64,000 bases of DNA, from the NCBI GenBank assembly GCA_023455425.1, contig JAEYCM010000022.1:62001-126000 (forward strand), written 5' to 3'. The stretch's first letter is position 1. Each line of letters opens with the position of its first letter. The translations under genes and the position numbers were made by a program. Below the pieces are notes generated by a model, which was given only the letters and a program-made list of their open reading frames with translations, searched no databases and was not told the DNA's origin. Below, in pieces: positions 1 to 7,772 of the stretch. The stretch comes from Bacillota bacterium (GTDB lineage Bacteria; Bacillota; Clostridia; Christensenellales; CAG-138).

Positions 1-2
1 CT

Positions 3-713
3 AAAGAGCCGCATGTGGTGGATGTTGCAAACTTCCTCAACATGATGGGCGCGCGTGTCAAGGGCGCGGGTACGGATGTCATCCGCATCACCGGCGTCAA
101 GCAGATGCATGGCTGTAACTATGCCATCATACCCGACCAAATTGAGGCCGGCACGTTTATGATCGCCGCCGCGGCCTGCGGCGGGGACGTTATCATCAAA
201 AACGTCATTCCCACGCATTTGGAAGCCATTTCCGCCAAGCTGATGGAAAGCGGCGCAGCGGTGACGGAAGGCGACGACGGGCGTGAATTTTTCATCCAGA
301 TAAAAGGAAACGGAAGGGCGCGCGCGGTCAATATTAAGACGCTGCCCTATCCCGGGTTCCCGACCGATCTTCAGCAGCCCATGATGGCCTACCTTGCGCG
401 GGCGGAGGGCAACAGCTTTATTGTAGAGAACATATTTGAGGAACGCTTCAACCATGTGAGCGAACTGCTGCGGATGGGGGCGAACATCCATCTCAACGGA
501 CGCACCGCTATGGTAGAGGGCGTGGAACGCCTGACCGGCGCGCCGCTGTACGCTTCCGATCTTCGCGCGGGAGCCGCGCTCATTGTTGCGGCGCTTACGG
601 CGAAAGGGATTTCCACCGTACACAACATTGAGTTTACGGACCGGGGCTACGAATATCTGGAGCAGAAATTCGCAAAGCTGGGCGCGGACATCAAACGCAG
701 CTGCGGTGGCTGA
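3..713 (+). CDS. murA: UDP-N-acetylglucosamine 1-carboxyvinyltransferase, C-terminal part
   Basis: Adds enolpyruvate from PEP to UDP-GlcNAc, the first committed step of peptidoglycan synthesis, in the cytoplasm. The frame is open to the left edge (codons from position 3 read KEPHVVDVANFLN), so the gene is cut by the window and roughly the last 237 of about 420 residues are present; the N-terminal part with the catalytic PEP-binding cysteine lies outside. Family signatures seen are DQIEAGTF, the GFPTDLQ loop carrying the catalytic aspartate, the ENIFEERF-HVSEL-RMGA stretch, DLRAGAAL (arginine binding the phosphate) and the C-terminal DRGYEYLE-KLGADI. Many Bacillota carry two MurA paralogues, and which one this is cannot be decided from the C-terminus alone. 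A strong hairpin terminator follows 33 bases after the stop, so transcription of this unit probably ends here. Confidence 0.95.
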   Translation, partial: KEPHVVDVANFLNMMGARVKGAGTDVIRITGVKQMHGCNYAIIPDQIEAGTFMIAAAACGGDVIIKNVIPTHLEAISAKLMESGAAVTEGDDGREFFIQIKGNGRARAVNIKTLPYPGFPTDLQQPMMAYLARAEGNSFIVENIFEERFNHVSELLRMGANIHLNGRTAMVEGVERLTGAPLYASDLRAGAALIVAALTAKGISTVHNIEFTDRGYEYLEQKFAKLGADIKRSCGG

Positions 714-746
714 AACGCCGGGCATCAATCATTGTAAAATACAGGG

Positions 747-785
747 ACGGTATGGATTTGCGGTATACAAATCCATACCGTTTGT
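747..785 (+). terminator. Rho-independent terminator after murA
   Basis: A perfect 14-bp stem (747-760 with 768-781) encloses a 7-base loop and runs into a short T-rich tail. Confidence 0.8.
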
Positions 786-912
786 GTCATAATAAGAATT
801 GGTAAATGAGGAAAATTGGCATAGCAAGAGGGCGGCAAAGCGAATTGGTTTGCCGTTACCCCGCGGAGGAAAGGCCCCCAAGTTCAGCTTGAGGAAGCAG
901 GAGGGAAACGAT

Positions 913-1602
913 ATGGCATTTTGTAAACAATGCGGAGCGGAGCTGATGGAAGGCGGCCGCTTCTGCACCACCTGCGGCGCGGAAGCGACGGCAGCCGCGG
1001 AACCTGTTATCAGCAGCGAGCAGGCACCCCGCATAGAGACGCCCTCATATCAGCCGCCGGCATACGCGCAGCCCAGTTACGTGAGCAGTGGCAGTGAGCG
1101 GCGGGAACCTGCCGCGCCGGCGCAGACTGCGTCAAACGCCGGAGGGTATCAATCCGCCTACCAGCAGTCGCCCAACGGGCAGTCCACTTACTCGCAGCAG
1201 GGCAACCGGCCCTCGTATACGCCGCCGGCTGCGCAGCAAAGCACGCCGATGAGCACCGGCCAGTTTTTAGGCACGCTGCTGCTGATGATGATCCCGATCG
1301 CGGGTTTCATCCTCATGCTGGTGTGGGCGTTTGGCGGAACGGATAATCTCAACCGCCGCAATTTGGCGCGCGCCAAGCTTATTCTCGTGGCCATCGGCCT
1401 GGTGCTTTGCATATTGTTCACCATATTGTTCAGCGCCCTTGCTTTTACGCTTGTTGACGAGTTGGACGGCATGCAATGGGAATTCGGGGACCGGTTCGAT
1501 GGATTTTCCGATGATTTCCATAACGACTTCTCGGATGAATTTTCAGAGGATTTCTTCAACCAGAGCTTCCGTACCGGAAACGGCGCGTTCGCCCTGCGAT
1601 AA
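913..1602 (+). CDS. Zinc-ribbon membrane protein with acidic tail
   Basis: Function unknown. The start at 913 is chosen because GAGG/AGGAGGG lies about 8 bases upstream and because the protein then begins MAFCKQCGAE exactly like its neighbour at 1666; the open frame extends further upstream without support. Layout of the 229 residues: an N-terminal zinc ribbon with Cys4, Cys7, Cys18 and Cys21; a Pro/Gln/Tyr/Ser-rich flexible linker to about residue 113; two hydrophobic helices (about 117-142 and 155-181); and a tail (183-229) crowded with Asp, Glu and Phe. Zinc ribbons of this class often begin small membrane proteins of Bacillota and probably sit on the cytoplasmic side. The tandem copy downstream suggests the two act together or arose by duplication. 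The acidic aromatic tail is absent from the second copy. Confidence 0.75.
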   Translation: MAFCKQCGAELMEGGRFCTTCGAEATAAAEPVISSEQAPRIETPSYQPPAYAQPSYVSSGSERREPAAPAQTASNAGGYQSAYQQSPNGQSTYSQQGNRPSYTPPAAQQSTPMSTGQFLGTLLLMMIPIAGFILMLVWAFGGTDNLNRRNLARAKLILVAIGLVLCILFTILFSALAFTLVDELDGMQWEFGDRFDGFSDDFHNDFSDEFSEDFFNQSFRTGNGAFALR

Positions 1603-1665
1603 GGCATATTGTAAGAACCGTGCCCTTTGGCATGATACGAATTAATATTTGAGGAGGGTATCAAT

Positions 1666-2220
1666 ATGGCATTTTGCGCGCAGTGTGGTGCGGAGAACAA
1701 CGGTGATTCCCGTTTTTGCTACAATTGCGGCGCGCCTGTAGGCGCCGCTCCGGTTCCTCCTGTGCAGGAAAGCGCGGGAACGGGCCGGCAGCAGTCCTAT
1801 CAGCAGCCCAATTACCAACAGTCCGCATACCAGCAGCAGGCGTATCAGCAGCCGGAACGCACTTATGTTCCCGATGGCGATGCGCGTTCATTGGGAGTGG
1901 GCGCGGTGAGCGTGCTGGCTTATTGGAGCATCCTGTTCTTTGTTCCGCTGGTTGCGTATAAGGATTCCAAGTTTGCGCGTTTCCACGCCGGACAGGGACT
2001 GAATGTGCTGCTCTTTTCCGTCGCATATTCGATTGTGACGGGCATACTCACAGGAATTTTTACTGCAATCAGCTTTGGGCTGGGTGCGGCGATTGGCGGG
2101 TTATTGTCTATCGGAGGCATTTTCTTTATTGTGCTGATGATCATGGGCATCGTCAACGTGTGCAAGGGCCAGATGAAGCCACTGCCCGTCATCGGCAATA
2201 TCAATATCATCAAGCTGTAA
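1666..2220 (+). CDS. Zinc-ribbon protein with DUF4870-like membrane domain
   Basis: Function unknown. The N-terminus MAFCAQCGAE matches the preceding gene, with Cys4, Cys7, Cys18 and Cys21 forming a zinc ribbon, then a Gln/Tyr-rich low-complexity linker (about residues 30-68) with QQ-Y repeats. From residue 75 on the protein is a compact membrane domain: a first helix around 80-97, the KFARFHAGQGLN motif typical of DUF4870 (Tic20-like) proteins, then two more hydrophobic segments (about 110-132 and 135-162), ending in a short basic/polar tail. A GAGGAGG ribosome binding site precedes the ATG. The 63-base gap to the previous gene and the shared N-terminus argue for one transcription unit. A good terminator follows immediately, closing the two-gene unit. 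Confidence 0.8.
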   Translation: MAFCAQCGAENNGDSRFCYNCGAPVGAAPVPPVQESAGTGRQQSYQQPNYQQSAYQQQAYQQPERTYVPDGDARSLGVGAVSVLAYWSILFFVPLVAYKDSKFARFHAGQGLNVLLFSVAYSIVTGILTGIFTAISFGLGAAIGGLLSIGGIFFIVLMIMGIVNVCKGQMKPLPVIGNINIIKL

Positions 2221-2237
2221 TAAGACCGATATGATCG

Positions 2238-2267
2238 GGCGCAAGGCTATGCCTTGCGCCTGTTTTT
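2238..2267 (+). terminator. Rho-independent terminator after the zinc-ribbon pair
   Basis: A perfect 10-bp stem (2238-2247 with 2251-2260) is followed by TGTTTTT. Confidence 0.85.
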
Positions 2268-2284
2268 GGATGAAAGGAGATTGA

Positions 2285-2902
2285 ATGGAACTTTACCTCA
2301 TCCGGCACGGAGAGTGCCATAAGGCCCAAATGGAATACTTTGACGCCGAGAAAAACTATATGGACCAGCCGCTGACCGCAAAAGGGCTGCTTCAGGCGGA
2401 GCGCCTGGCCGAACGGCTTCGCGATGTTCCTTTCGATGCGGTTTATGTAAGCGACCTGACGCGGGCGCAGGAGACGGCGGAGAAACTTATCGCTGCCCTT
2501 GTCCACAAACCGCAGGCGTATGTTGTGGATAAACGATTTCGGGAAATCGATATGGGGGACGTGCTGAAAACCTCCTGGGACGGCTTTCCGGAGCATTACG
2601 AGAAGTGGAGGCTTCATGAAGAGGACCTGCCCTATCCCAACGGCGAAAGTGGGACGGATGTCTGGAACCGGTGCGGGGCGCTTGCGGAGGAACTGCTCCA
2701 AAAGCCCGGTGCGCGCGTTGCCGTTGTTTGCCACGGCGGCGTGATCCGCACGCTGCTGTGCGGCCTGTTCCAAATTCCGCAGGGGAGGAGATTCCTTTTT
2801 GGCATGCCGCTCGAAAACTGTTCCATCACCATCGTAAAACAGGAAGAAGGGCAGCGGTATTTACATACGTTCAACGATACTTCGCATTTGATCGGACGAT
2901 AG
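2285..2902 (+). CDS. Histidine phosphatase (phosphoglycerate mutase-like)
   Basis: A 205-residue member of the histidine phosphatase superfamily. The N-terminal LIRHGE motif supplies the phosphohistidine nucleophile (His9), the segment VYVSDLTRAQETAE carries the conserved arginine, and VCHGGVIR supplies the second histidine. These enzymes hydrolyse small phosphomonoesters; cobalamin-pathway phosphatase (CobC-like), sugar phosphatase and broad-specificity activities cannot be told apart here, and no cobalamin genes are nearby. The cofactor-dependent mutase activity is less likely because the protein is shorter than true GpmA (about 250 residues). The start follows AAAGGAGATTGA by a normal spacing. 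It lies alone, convergent with the acyltransferase gene on the minus strand. Confidence 0.88.
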   Translation: MELYLIRHGECHKAQMEYFDAEKNYMDQPLTAKGLLQAERLAERLRDVPFDAVYVSDLTRAQETAEKLIAALVHKPQAYVVDKRFREIDMGDVLKTSWDGFPEHYEKWRLHEEDLPYPNGESGTDVWNRCGALAEELLQKPGARVAVVCHGGVIRTLLCGLFQIPQGRRFLFGMPLENCSITIVKQEEGQRYLHTFNDTSHLIGR

Positions 2903-2915
2903 CAGGAACAATCCG

Positions 2916-2957
2916 AATACGAAAAGCGGTCGGAATTTCCGGCCGCTTTCGTATTTT
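2916..2957. terminator. Bidirectional terminator between convergent genes
   Basis: A long stem (2916-2933 with 2939-2955, one bulged base) has A-rich sequence on the left and TTTT on the right, so it can end transcription from both the phosphatase gene and the minus-strand acyltransferase gene. Confidence 0.75.
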
Positions 2958-2961
2958 GTGA

Positions 2962-3468
2962 TTACGATACCGCTTGATCCAGAAGCATGGACCGAAGGCG
3001 CATCAGGCGCGGACGGTTATAGCGCTGGATGATCACAAACAGAAGCTGTATCAGCAGATTTAGCGTAGCAAACCCGACAAACAGCGGAATGTATGGATGA
3101 AGATCGGGGAGAAGCCACGCAAATCCAACAGAACAATACCCCAAAACGCCAATGGCCAAATGCCCTACTTCCGCAATGCAGGTTTCCGTCAGAAACTTTT
3201 CCACATACGGCAGGGTAAGCTCGCCTGCAAGGCGGCGTTTGGGAAAGCCCGCAAGCCCGCCCGCTTCGGGCAGGTGGTCCTTCCACCTGTTGACCCGGAG
3301 TATGCGGTACAGGCGTTTCTCGAAACGGAATTCCCGGTAAAGCGCCCGGGTATAGGAGAACAGACGCATTGGAAGGCAACGTACAAGAAACGCCAGCCCA
3401 AAGTTGAATATCGTCCAAAACACGATATTCAGCGCGGTCATACTAAGCGTAATTGCAAGCGAACTCAA
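2962..3468 (-). CDS. CrtO-like membrane acyltransferase family protein
   Basis: A 168-residue protein with hydrophobic N- and C-terminal segments. Its middle and C-terminus resemble the glycosyl-4,4'-diaponeurosporenoate acyltransferase (CrtO) family: the FRFEKRLYR-ILRV-WKDHLPEAG block and the diagnostic IIQRYNRPRL near the C-terminus. In staphylococci CrtO attaches the fatty acid in the last step of staphyloxanthin synthesis. No other carotenoid gene is present here, so the substrate is probably different and only the family is claimed. The frame begins with TTG at 3468, preceded by GGGGG at a normal spacing; an internal ATG at 3441 is the alternative. It lies 21 bases after pepV on the same strand, so the two are likely cotranscribed. 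Family assignment is fairly firm, function is open. Confidence 0.75.
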   Translation of the reverse strand: MSSLAITLSMTALNIVFWTIFNFGLAFLVRCLPMRLFSYTRALYREFRFEKRLYRILRVNRWKDHLPEAGGLAGFPKRRLAGELTLPYVEKFLTETCIAEVGHLAIGVLGYCSVGFAWLLPDLHPYIPLFVGFATLNLLIQLLFVIIQRYNRPRLMRLRSMLLDQAVS

Positions 3469-3489
3469 AATCTACCCCCAGAACACAGC

Positions 3490-4887
3490 TTATTCCGCCG
3501 CAAGCGCGAGTATGGCGTCCGCTATCATCAGCGTGTTGCGCCGGAGATCGTCTATGGAAATATACTCATCCGGCATATGCGCCACCATGGGGTCCCCCGG
3601 CCACTCGCAGCCAAAGGCGACGGCGTTATTCATCGCCCGCGCATAGGTCCCACCGCCAATGGCAAGTGGTTCGCGCATGGTGTCCCCGGTCTGCGCGCGG
3701 TACACGCCCATCAGCTTTTGTACAAGCGCGCTTTCTCTGGGTACAAGCAAGCCCTCCTGAATTCTTGTAAAGGTCACTTCAAACCCGCTGGGAGCAAGGG
3801 TTGCTTTGAGGCGGTCGAGCACCCCCCCGGTCGGCAGGCAATGCGGGCAGCGCGCGTCAAAAGTAATGGAGACTTCCTGCTCCCCCCAATTGAGCGCGCC
3901 CACATTGAGCGTCAGTCTCCCGCTGTCATCCTCCGTGTCCAAACCCAGTGTCTCGCCGTGTAGATCCATGCGGAAGTTGTCCGCAAACAGACGCACAAGC
4001 GCCGCGTCCTCCTGGGGAAGGTCCAGCGCATGCAGCAGCTTTACGAGGTACAAAAGCGCGTTACGGCCGCTTTCCGGGGTGGAGGCGTGCGCGCCAAGGC
4101 CGGTTACAATAAGCTTGGTTCCATCCTCTGCGGCGGTTGCGGTCAGGGAGAAACCGTCGTCCGTTGTTACGCCCGGTATCCCGCAGGAGGCGGGGATGGC
4201 TGCTTCCGCAAGCCCGGGCACCACGTTGGGGCGCTCACCCGCCGATATACGCAGTGCGGTTTTGTGCGTCAGTTTCTTTGTAAACGTCGCCTGCATGATG
4301 GCCTTTTCCGAATAAACAAGAGGATATTCGCCGTCCGGAGAAAACGCGATGACAGGCAGTTCTTCCACCTTTTTATAATGATCCATGCAGGCCCAGCCGC
4401 TTTCCTCGTCGCATCCCAATATCACGCGTACCCGTCTTTTGAGCGGGATCTCCATCGCCTGTATGGCGGCAAGCGCGTACAGCGCGCTGACGGTGGGGCC
4501 TTTGTCGTCGATGGAGCCTCGCCCGTAGACGCGCCCATCCCGAATTTCGCCGCCAAAAGGGGCGGTGGACCATCCGTCGCCCGCGGGGACGACGTCAAGA
4601 TGCGTTAAGATTCCCAGCATCTCGTCCCCTGCGCCGGTTTCTATGAAGCCTGCGTAACCGTCAAGATTTTTCCCGCCGGGGAAGCCTAAGCGGTCGGCAA
4701 GCTTAAATGTAAAGTCAAGCGCCTGCTGGATGGGTGCGCCAAAAGGAAATTTGCCCTCCGGCGCTGCCTTGACGCTGGGAATGTGAATGAGCGCCTGAAG
4801 GTCGTCTACCTGCTTATCCAGTGTGGCGTCAATAAAAGAAACGAGCTGCTCCTGCTGCTCCGGACTGATGGAAGAGAAAAATGCCAT
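3490..4887 (-). CDS. pepV: Dipeptidase PepV (M20 family)
   Basis: A cytoplasmic di-zinc dipeptidase of 465 residues that cleaves dipeptides released from peptide uptake or protein turnover. Zinc-ligand motifs of the M20 family are seen in order: LTHLDVVPAGDGW (His), GRGSIDDKGP (bridging Asp), CDEESGW (catalytic Glu and ligand Glu) and FSPDGEYP (Asp), with the C-terminal ligand His in MVAHMPDEYIS. Length and motifs fit the PepV/DapE-like branch. The ATG at 4887 is chosen because AAGGAG lies 9 bases upstream; the 10 extra upstream codons in the frame have no ribosome binding site. The CrtO-like gene follows 21 bases downstream. An alternative name in annotations is Sapep family Mn2+-dependent dipeptidase. 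Confidence 0.93.
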   Translation of the reverse strand: MAFFSSISPEQQEQLVSFIDATLDKQVDDLQALIHIPSVKAAPEGKFPFGAPIQQALDFTFKLADRLGFPGGKNLDGYAGFIETGAGDEMLGILTHLDVVPAGDGWSTAPFGGEIRDGRVYGRGSIDDKGPTVSALYALAAIQAMEIPLKRRVRVILGCDEESGWACMDHYKKVEELPVIAFSPDGEYPLVYSEKAIMQATFTKKLTHKTALRISAGERPNVVPGLAEAAIPASCGIPGVTTDDGFSLTATAAEDGTKLIVTGLGAHASTPESGRNALLYLVKLLHALDLPQEDAALVRLFADNFRMDLHGETLGLDTEDDSGRLTLNVGALNWGEQEVSITFDARCPHCLPTGGVLDRLKATLAPSGFEVTFTRIQEGLLVPRESALVQKLMGVYRAQTGDTMREPLAIGGGTYARAMNNAVAFGCEWPGDPMVAHMPDEYISIDDLRRNTLMIADAILALAAE

Positions 4888-5012
4888 ATCCGCTCTCCTT
4901 ACGCGTGTTCTTTCCACTATTGTACCATTTTACGGGGTAAAATACAGGTAGATCCGGAGTTTTACAAAAAGCAGCAAAGGAAGACGACGCTGTGCATTCA
5001 CAAAGAATTTGC

Positions 5013-5041
5013 TTTACATTTTGTAGGCTTATGGATATAAT
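5013..5041 (+). promoter_or_regulatory. Sigma-A promoter for the UPF0316 gene
   Basis: TTTACA (5013-5018) and TATAAT (5036-5041) are separated by 17 bases. The transcript would have a leader of about 75 bases before the ATG at 5124. Confidence 0.75.
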
Positions 5042-5063
5042 TCTCATCGTCTATTCAAACAAC

Positions 5064-5102
5064 GGCGTTTGGATAACGGGCGATGTCCGTACCCAAAACG
5101 CC
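5064..5102 (+). promoter_or_regulatory. Leader hairpin upstream of the UPF0316 gene
   Basis: GGCGTTTGG (5064-5072) pairs with CCAAAACGCC (5093-5102) with one bulge, and inside it ACGG (5076-5079) pairs with CCGT (5087-5090). It lies wholly in the predicted 5' leader, ending 21 bases before the start codon. It does not match a riboswitch class I can name. Confidence 0.45.
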
Positions 5103-5123
5103 TGAAAAAAGAGGATATTGGGT

Positions 5124-5726
5124 ATGGAAAACTTTTTGAATGCGCTTACCGCATTCTCCCACACGCAGAGCGTCTGGGTATATGTGTTTATATTTTTCGG
5201 CAAGATGCTGGAGGTGACCACCTCCACGCTGCGCATCGTGCTCATCAACCGCGGCATCCGTTCCTTGGGGAGCCTTCTTGCGGTGATTGAAATCACCATG
5301 TGGCTCATTATCACCAGCACCGTGCTTACGGGGTTTCAGTCCGATCCGCTCAAGATTGCGGTGTACGCCGTTGCGTTCGGCCTGGGCAATTTCTTAGGCT
5401 CCTGGCTGGATGAAAAGCTGGCGTTCGGCCTTTCCTCCATTCAGATCGTCGTGCCCGATCTTGCGTCGGCTCATAGCCTGAGCACTACGCTGCGCGAAAA
5501 GGGCTTTGGCATTACCACCATGGATGTACACGGCATCGAAAATGAATCCCGCTACATGCTGCTGATGATGATCCAGCGCAAACGCCTGCATGAGGCGCTG
5601 GATCTCATTACAAACTCCTGCGAAAAGTCGGTCGTCACCGTAACGGACGTCAAGGTCCAGAAGGGCGGGTATTTGCGGGGGTCTTCCGCGCGGCATATCA
5701 GCTTTCCGTTCAAGAGAGCAAAATAA
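5124..5726 (+). CDS. UPF0316 membrane protein (DUF5698 + DUF2179)
   Basis: A 200-residue protein of unknown function. Residues 1-95 hold three hydrophobic segments around the conserved FGKMLEVTTSTLRIVLINRG motif of the UPF0316/DUF5698 domain; the C-terminal part (about 100-185) is a soluble DUF2179 domain with the GFGITTMDVHG segment, a fold also found at the end of YitT-type membrane proteins and thought to be ligand sensing. The ATG at 5124 is preferred over the in-frame TTG two codons earlier because AGAGGA lies 8 bases upstream of it. It stands alone with its own promoter, leader hairpin and terminator. Homologues such as B. subtilis YebE have no settled role. Confidence 0.85.
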   Translation: MENFLNALTAFSHTQSVWVYVFIFFGKMLEVTTSTLRIVLINRGIRSLGSLLAVIEITMWLIITSTVLTGFQSDPLKIAVYAVAFGLGNFLGSWLDEKLAFGLSSIQIVVPDLASAHSLSTTLREKGFGITTMDVHGIENESRYMLLMMIQRKRLHEALDLITNSCEKSVVTVTDVKVQKGGYLRGSSARHISFPFKRAK

Positions 5727-5732
5727 AAAAAC

Positions 5733-5770
5733 AAGGCCGCATTCCGAAACCGGGATGCGGCCTTTCATTT
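5733..5770. terminator. Terminator between UPF0316 and nucleoside kinase genes
   Basis: A 13-bp stem with one G-U pair (5733-5745 with 5752-5764) is flanked by A-rich sequence on the left and TCATTT on the right; it probably serves both convergent genes. Confidence 0.7.
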
Positions 5771-5806
5771 CTTATGTTGGGTTCTTGAGCCGGCGACCCG
5801 CCATAC

Positions 5807-7516
5807 TCAATCAAACGTCTTATAAAATGTATTCCCGCCGATGAATTCCCGCAGTATCGAGGTGGGCGGCACTTCATCCTCAATTTCCGCGTCCGCGAAA
5901 TAGTTGAGGAATTTTACAAGGTCGCGCGCCATGTAAAAATAGGGGCTTTCCTCCGGCACGGCCTTGAGCAGCGGGAAAATGTGCTTTTTGAGCACTGCTG
6001 GCTCATAGACAAGCGCGGTATTGAAAAACGCGTCCGCCTGTTCCTGGTAGGGGAATATCCATTTGTCCTCTCCGCGCCGTACGCTCGGCCACATGGAGAG
6101 CGTCTTCTCCACGCTTGCGCCGCGCGTTTCATAATCCCGCACCATGCGCCTTAGCAGCCGCATATCGGTGGTGCGGATACGGTTGTGGTCGTCCAGGTTC
6201 AATGTGGTGAGCGCGCTCACATACACGCGGAATATGCTGTCCATCGGGATGGAAGCGGATAAAAGCTGCGGGTTTAGTCCGTGGATGCCCTCGATGATGA
6301 GCGGCTCATCCGGGCCTATCTGCAGCAGGTGTCCCTTGGGCGCGCGTTTGCCCTGCTTGAAATTGAACCTTGGAATCTCCACCTGCTCGCCTGCGAGCAG
6401 CAGTTCCAAATCCTTGCGGAACTGCGCGGTGTCGATGGTATTGATGTGCTCCAGGTCGATCTCGCCGTTTTCGTCGCGCGGGATGAGCTGGCGGTCGATA
6501 TAATAATCGTCCAGTGATAATAAGATCGGGCTTTTTCCCAGCACCCGCAGCTGCGTGTACAGCCGGTTGGCGCTGGTTGTCTTGCCGGAAGAGGATGGAC
6601 CGGAAAGAAGAACGGCGCGCGCCCCACGCTCCACAATGCGGTCGGCCAGCATGGCGTAGCTCTTTTCGTGCAGCGCCTCACTCACGCGCACCAGTTCCCG
6701 GATACGGTGGTTTGCTACCATGTCGTTCAAATCGGCCACGTTGCCGCAGTGCAGCAGACGCTCCCAGTCGTCGCTCTGCGCAAATACGGCAAACAGCTTG
6801 GGGCTGTGCTGGTATTGGGCGGGCGCGTCCGGGTTTTCATGATCGGGCAGCAGCAGCACAAGCCCGGGGTGCAAAAAGGCGAGGTCGAATACCTTTACAT
6901 AAGCGGTGGAAGGCGCCATCTCGCCATAAAAATAATCCATATATCCGCCTTGGCGGTATACGTCAAAGTAACTGAACTTGCGCCACTGCAGCAGGCGTAC
7001 TTTATCGATCTGCCCGTCGTCGCTGAAAAATGTGATCGCTTCCTGGATATCCAGCCGCTCGCGCTCCAGCGGGAGGTCCGCCTCGATAATGCGCAGGCAT
7101 TCTTCCTTTAATAATTGCGTTTCGTATTCGGTCAGCGCGGGGCTTTTATCCAGCTGCACATACAGCCCCTGGCCGAGTGCGTACTGCACCAGTACCCGCG
7201 CGCCGGGGAATTTTTTGCGCACCGCAAGTATGAATACGAACAGCAGCGTCCGTTCGTATGCGCGCCTTCCCATCGCGTCGCCATAGCGCAGCAGCTTGAT
7301 GGTCCCGCCCGCGTTCAGGACTGCGGAACGCGGCGTTTCCACACCGTCCTTCAGCCGTACCGGCACATAGTTCAAATGGAACACTTCACCGCCGATCTGC
7401 GCGGCCAGCGGCTTGTTGGCCATGCTTTCATCGTTTAATCCGGCGCGCGCAATCAGGGAGAGTAGCGTCTCTCCGGTTTGTGCTTCTGTTTTTTTCTCTT
7501 CGATTGTTAATAACAT
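5807..7516 (-). CDS. Nucleoside (uridine-type) kinase with ThrRS-like N-terminal domains
   Basis: A 569-residue fusion seen in many Clostridia. The first ~60 residues resemble a TGS domain, followed by a segment (about 80-200) like the second additional domain of threonyl/alanyl-tRNA synthetases; the C-terminal half is a uridine kinase domain with the P-loop GPSSSGKTT at 306-314, the LSLDDYYIDR motif and IIEGIHGLNP. The kinase part should phosphorylate uridine/cytidine or a related nucleoside; the role of the tRNA-synthetase-like half is unknown, perhaps regulatory or RNA binding. The ATG follows GGAGGG closely. The gene is divergent from nfnAB across a 256-base region and convergent with the UPF0316 gene. 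Confidence 0.85.
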   Translation of the reverse strand: MLLTIEEKKTEAQTGETLLSLIARAGLNDESMANKPLAAQIGGEVFHLNYVPVRLKDGVETPRSAVLNAGGTIKLLRYGDAMGRRAYERTLLFVFILAVRKKFPGARVLVQYALGQGLYVQLDKSPALTEYETQLLKEECLRIIEADLPLERERLDIQEAITFFSDDGQIDKVRLLQWRKFSYFDVYRQGGYMDYFYGEMAPSTAYVKVFDLAFLHPGLVLLLPDHENPDAPAQYQHSPKLFAVFAQSDDWERLLHCGNVADLNDMVANHRIRELVRVSEALHEKSYAMLADRIVERGARAVLLSGPSSSGKTTSANRLYTQLRVLGKSPILLSLDDYYIDRQLIPRDENGEIDLEHINTIDTAQFRKDLELLLAGEQVEIPRFNFKQGKRAPKGHLLQIGPDEPLIIEGIHGLNPQLLSASIPMDSIFRVYVSALTTLNLDDHNRIRTTDMRLLRRMVRDYETRGASVEKTLSMWPSVRRGEDKWIFPYQEQADAFFNTALVYEPAVLKKHIFPLLKAVPEESPYFYMARDLVKFLNYFADAEIEDEVPPTSILREFIGGNTFYKTFD

Positions 7517-7665
7517 AGTATCCCTCCGTTTTCCCGCGGTATGATGGGCGCAACGTACTTATAATAATAGCATGCCCTGTTTGCAATGCATATGCGCGCA
7601 ATAAAAGTCCTGTGAAAAAACGTCGAATATTCGCGAAACAAGGATTTGCATACAGGGATAACCAT

Positions 7666-7695
7666 TTGACAGGCCGCTAAAGCCTAGAGTACAAT
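7666..7695 (+). promoter_or_regulatory. Promoter of nfnAB
   Basis: TTGACA (7666-7671) and TACAAT (7690-7695) are separated by 18 bases, about 78 bases before the nfnA start. Confidence 0.8.
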
Positions 7696-7772
7696 GCAAA
7701 CGTATATCATTGCAAACCTATATGATCGAAAACGCATATCATGTCCCGCGAAGAGCAAAAGGAGGAAAACGG

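Noticed and set aside
5064..5110. Fluoride riboswitch before the UPF0316 gene
   Set aside because: GGGCGATG and AAAACGCC are suggestive, but the 3' TGATG segment and the pairing layout of the class are absent, and the gene is not a fluoride exporter.
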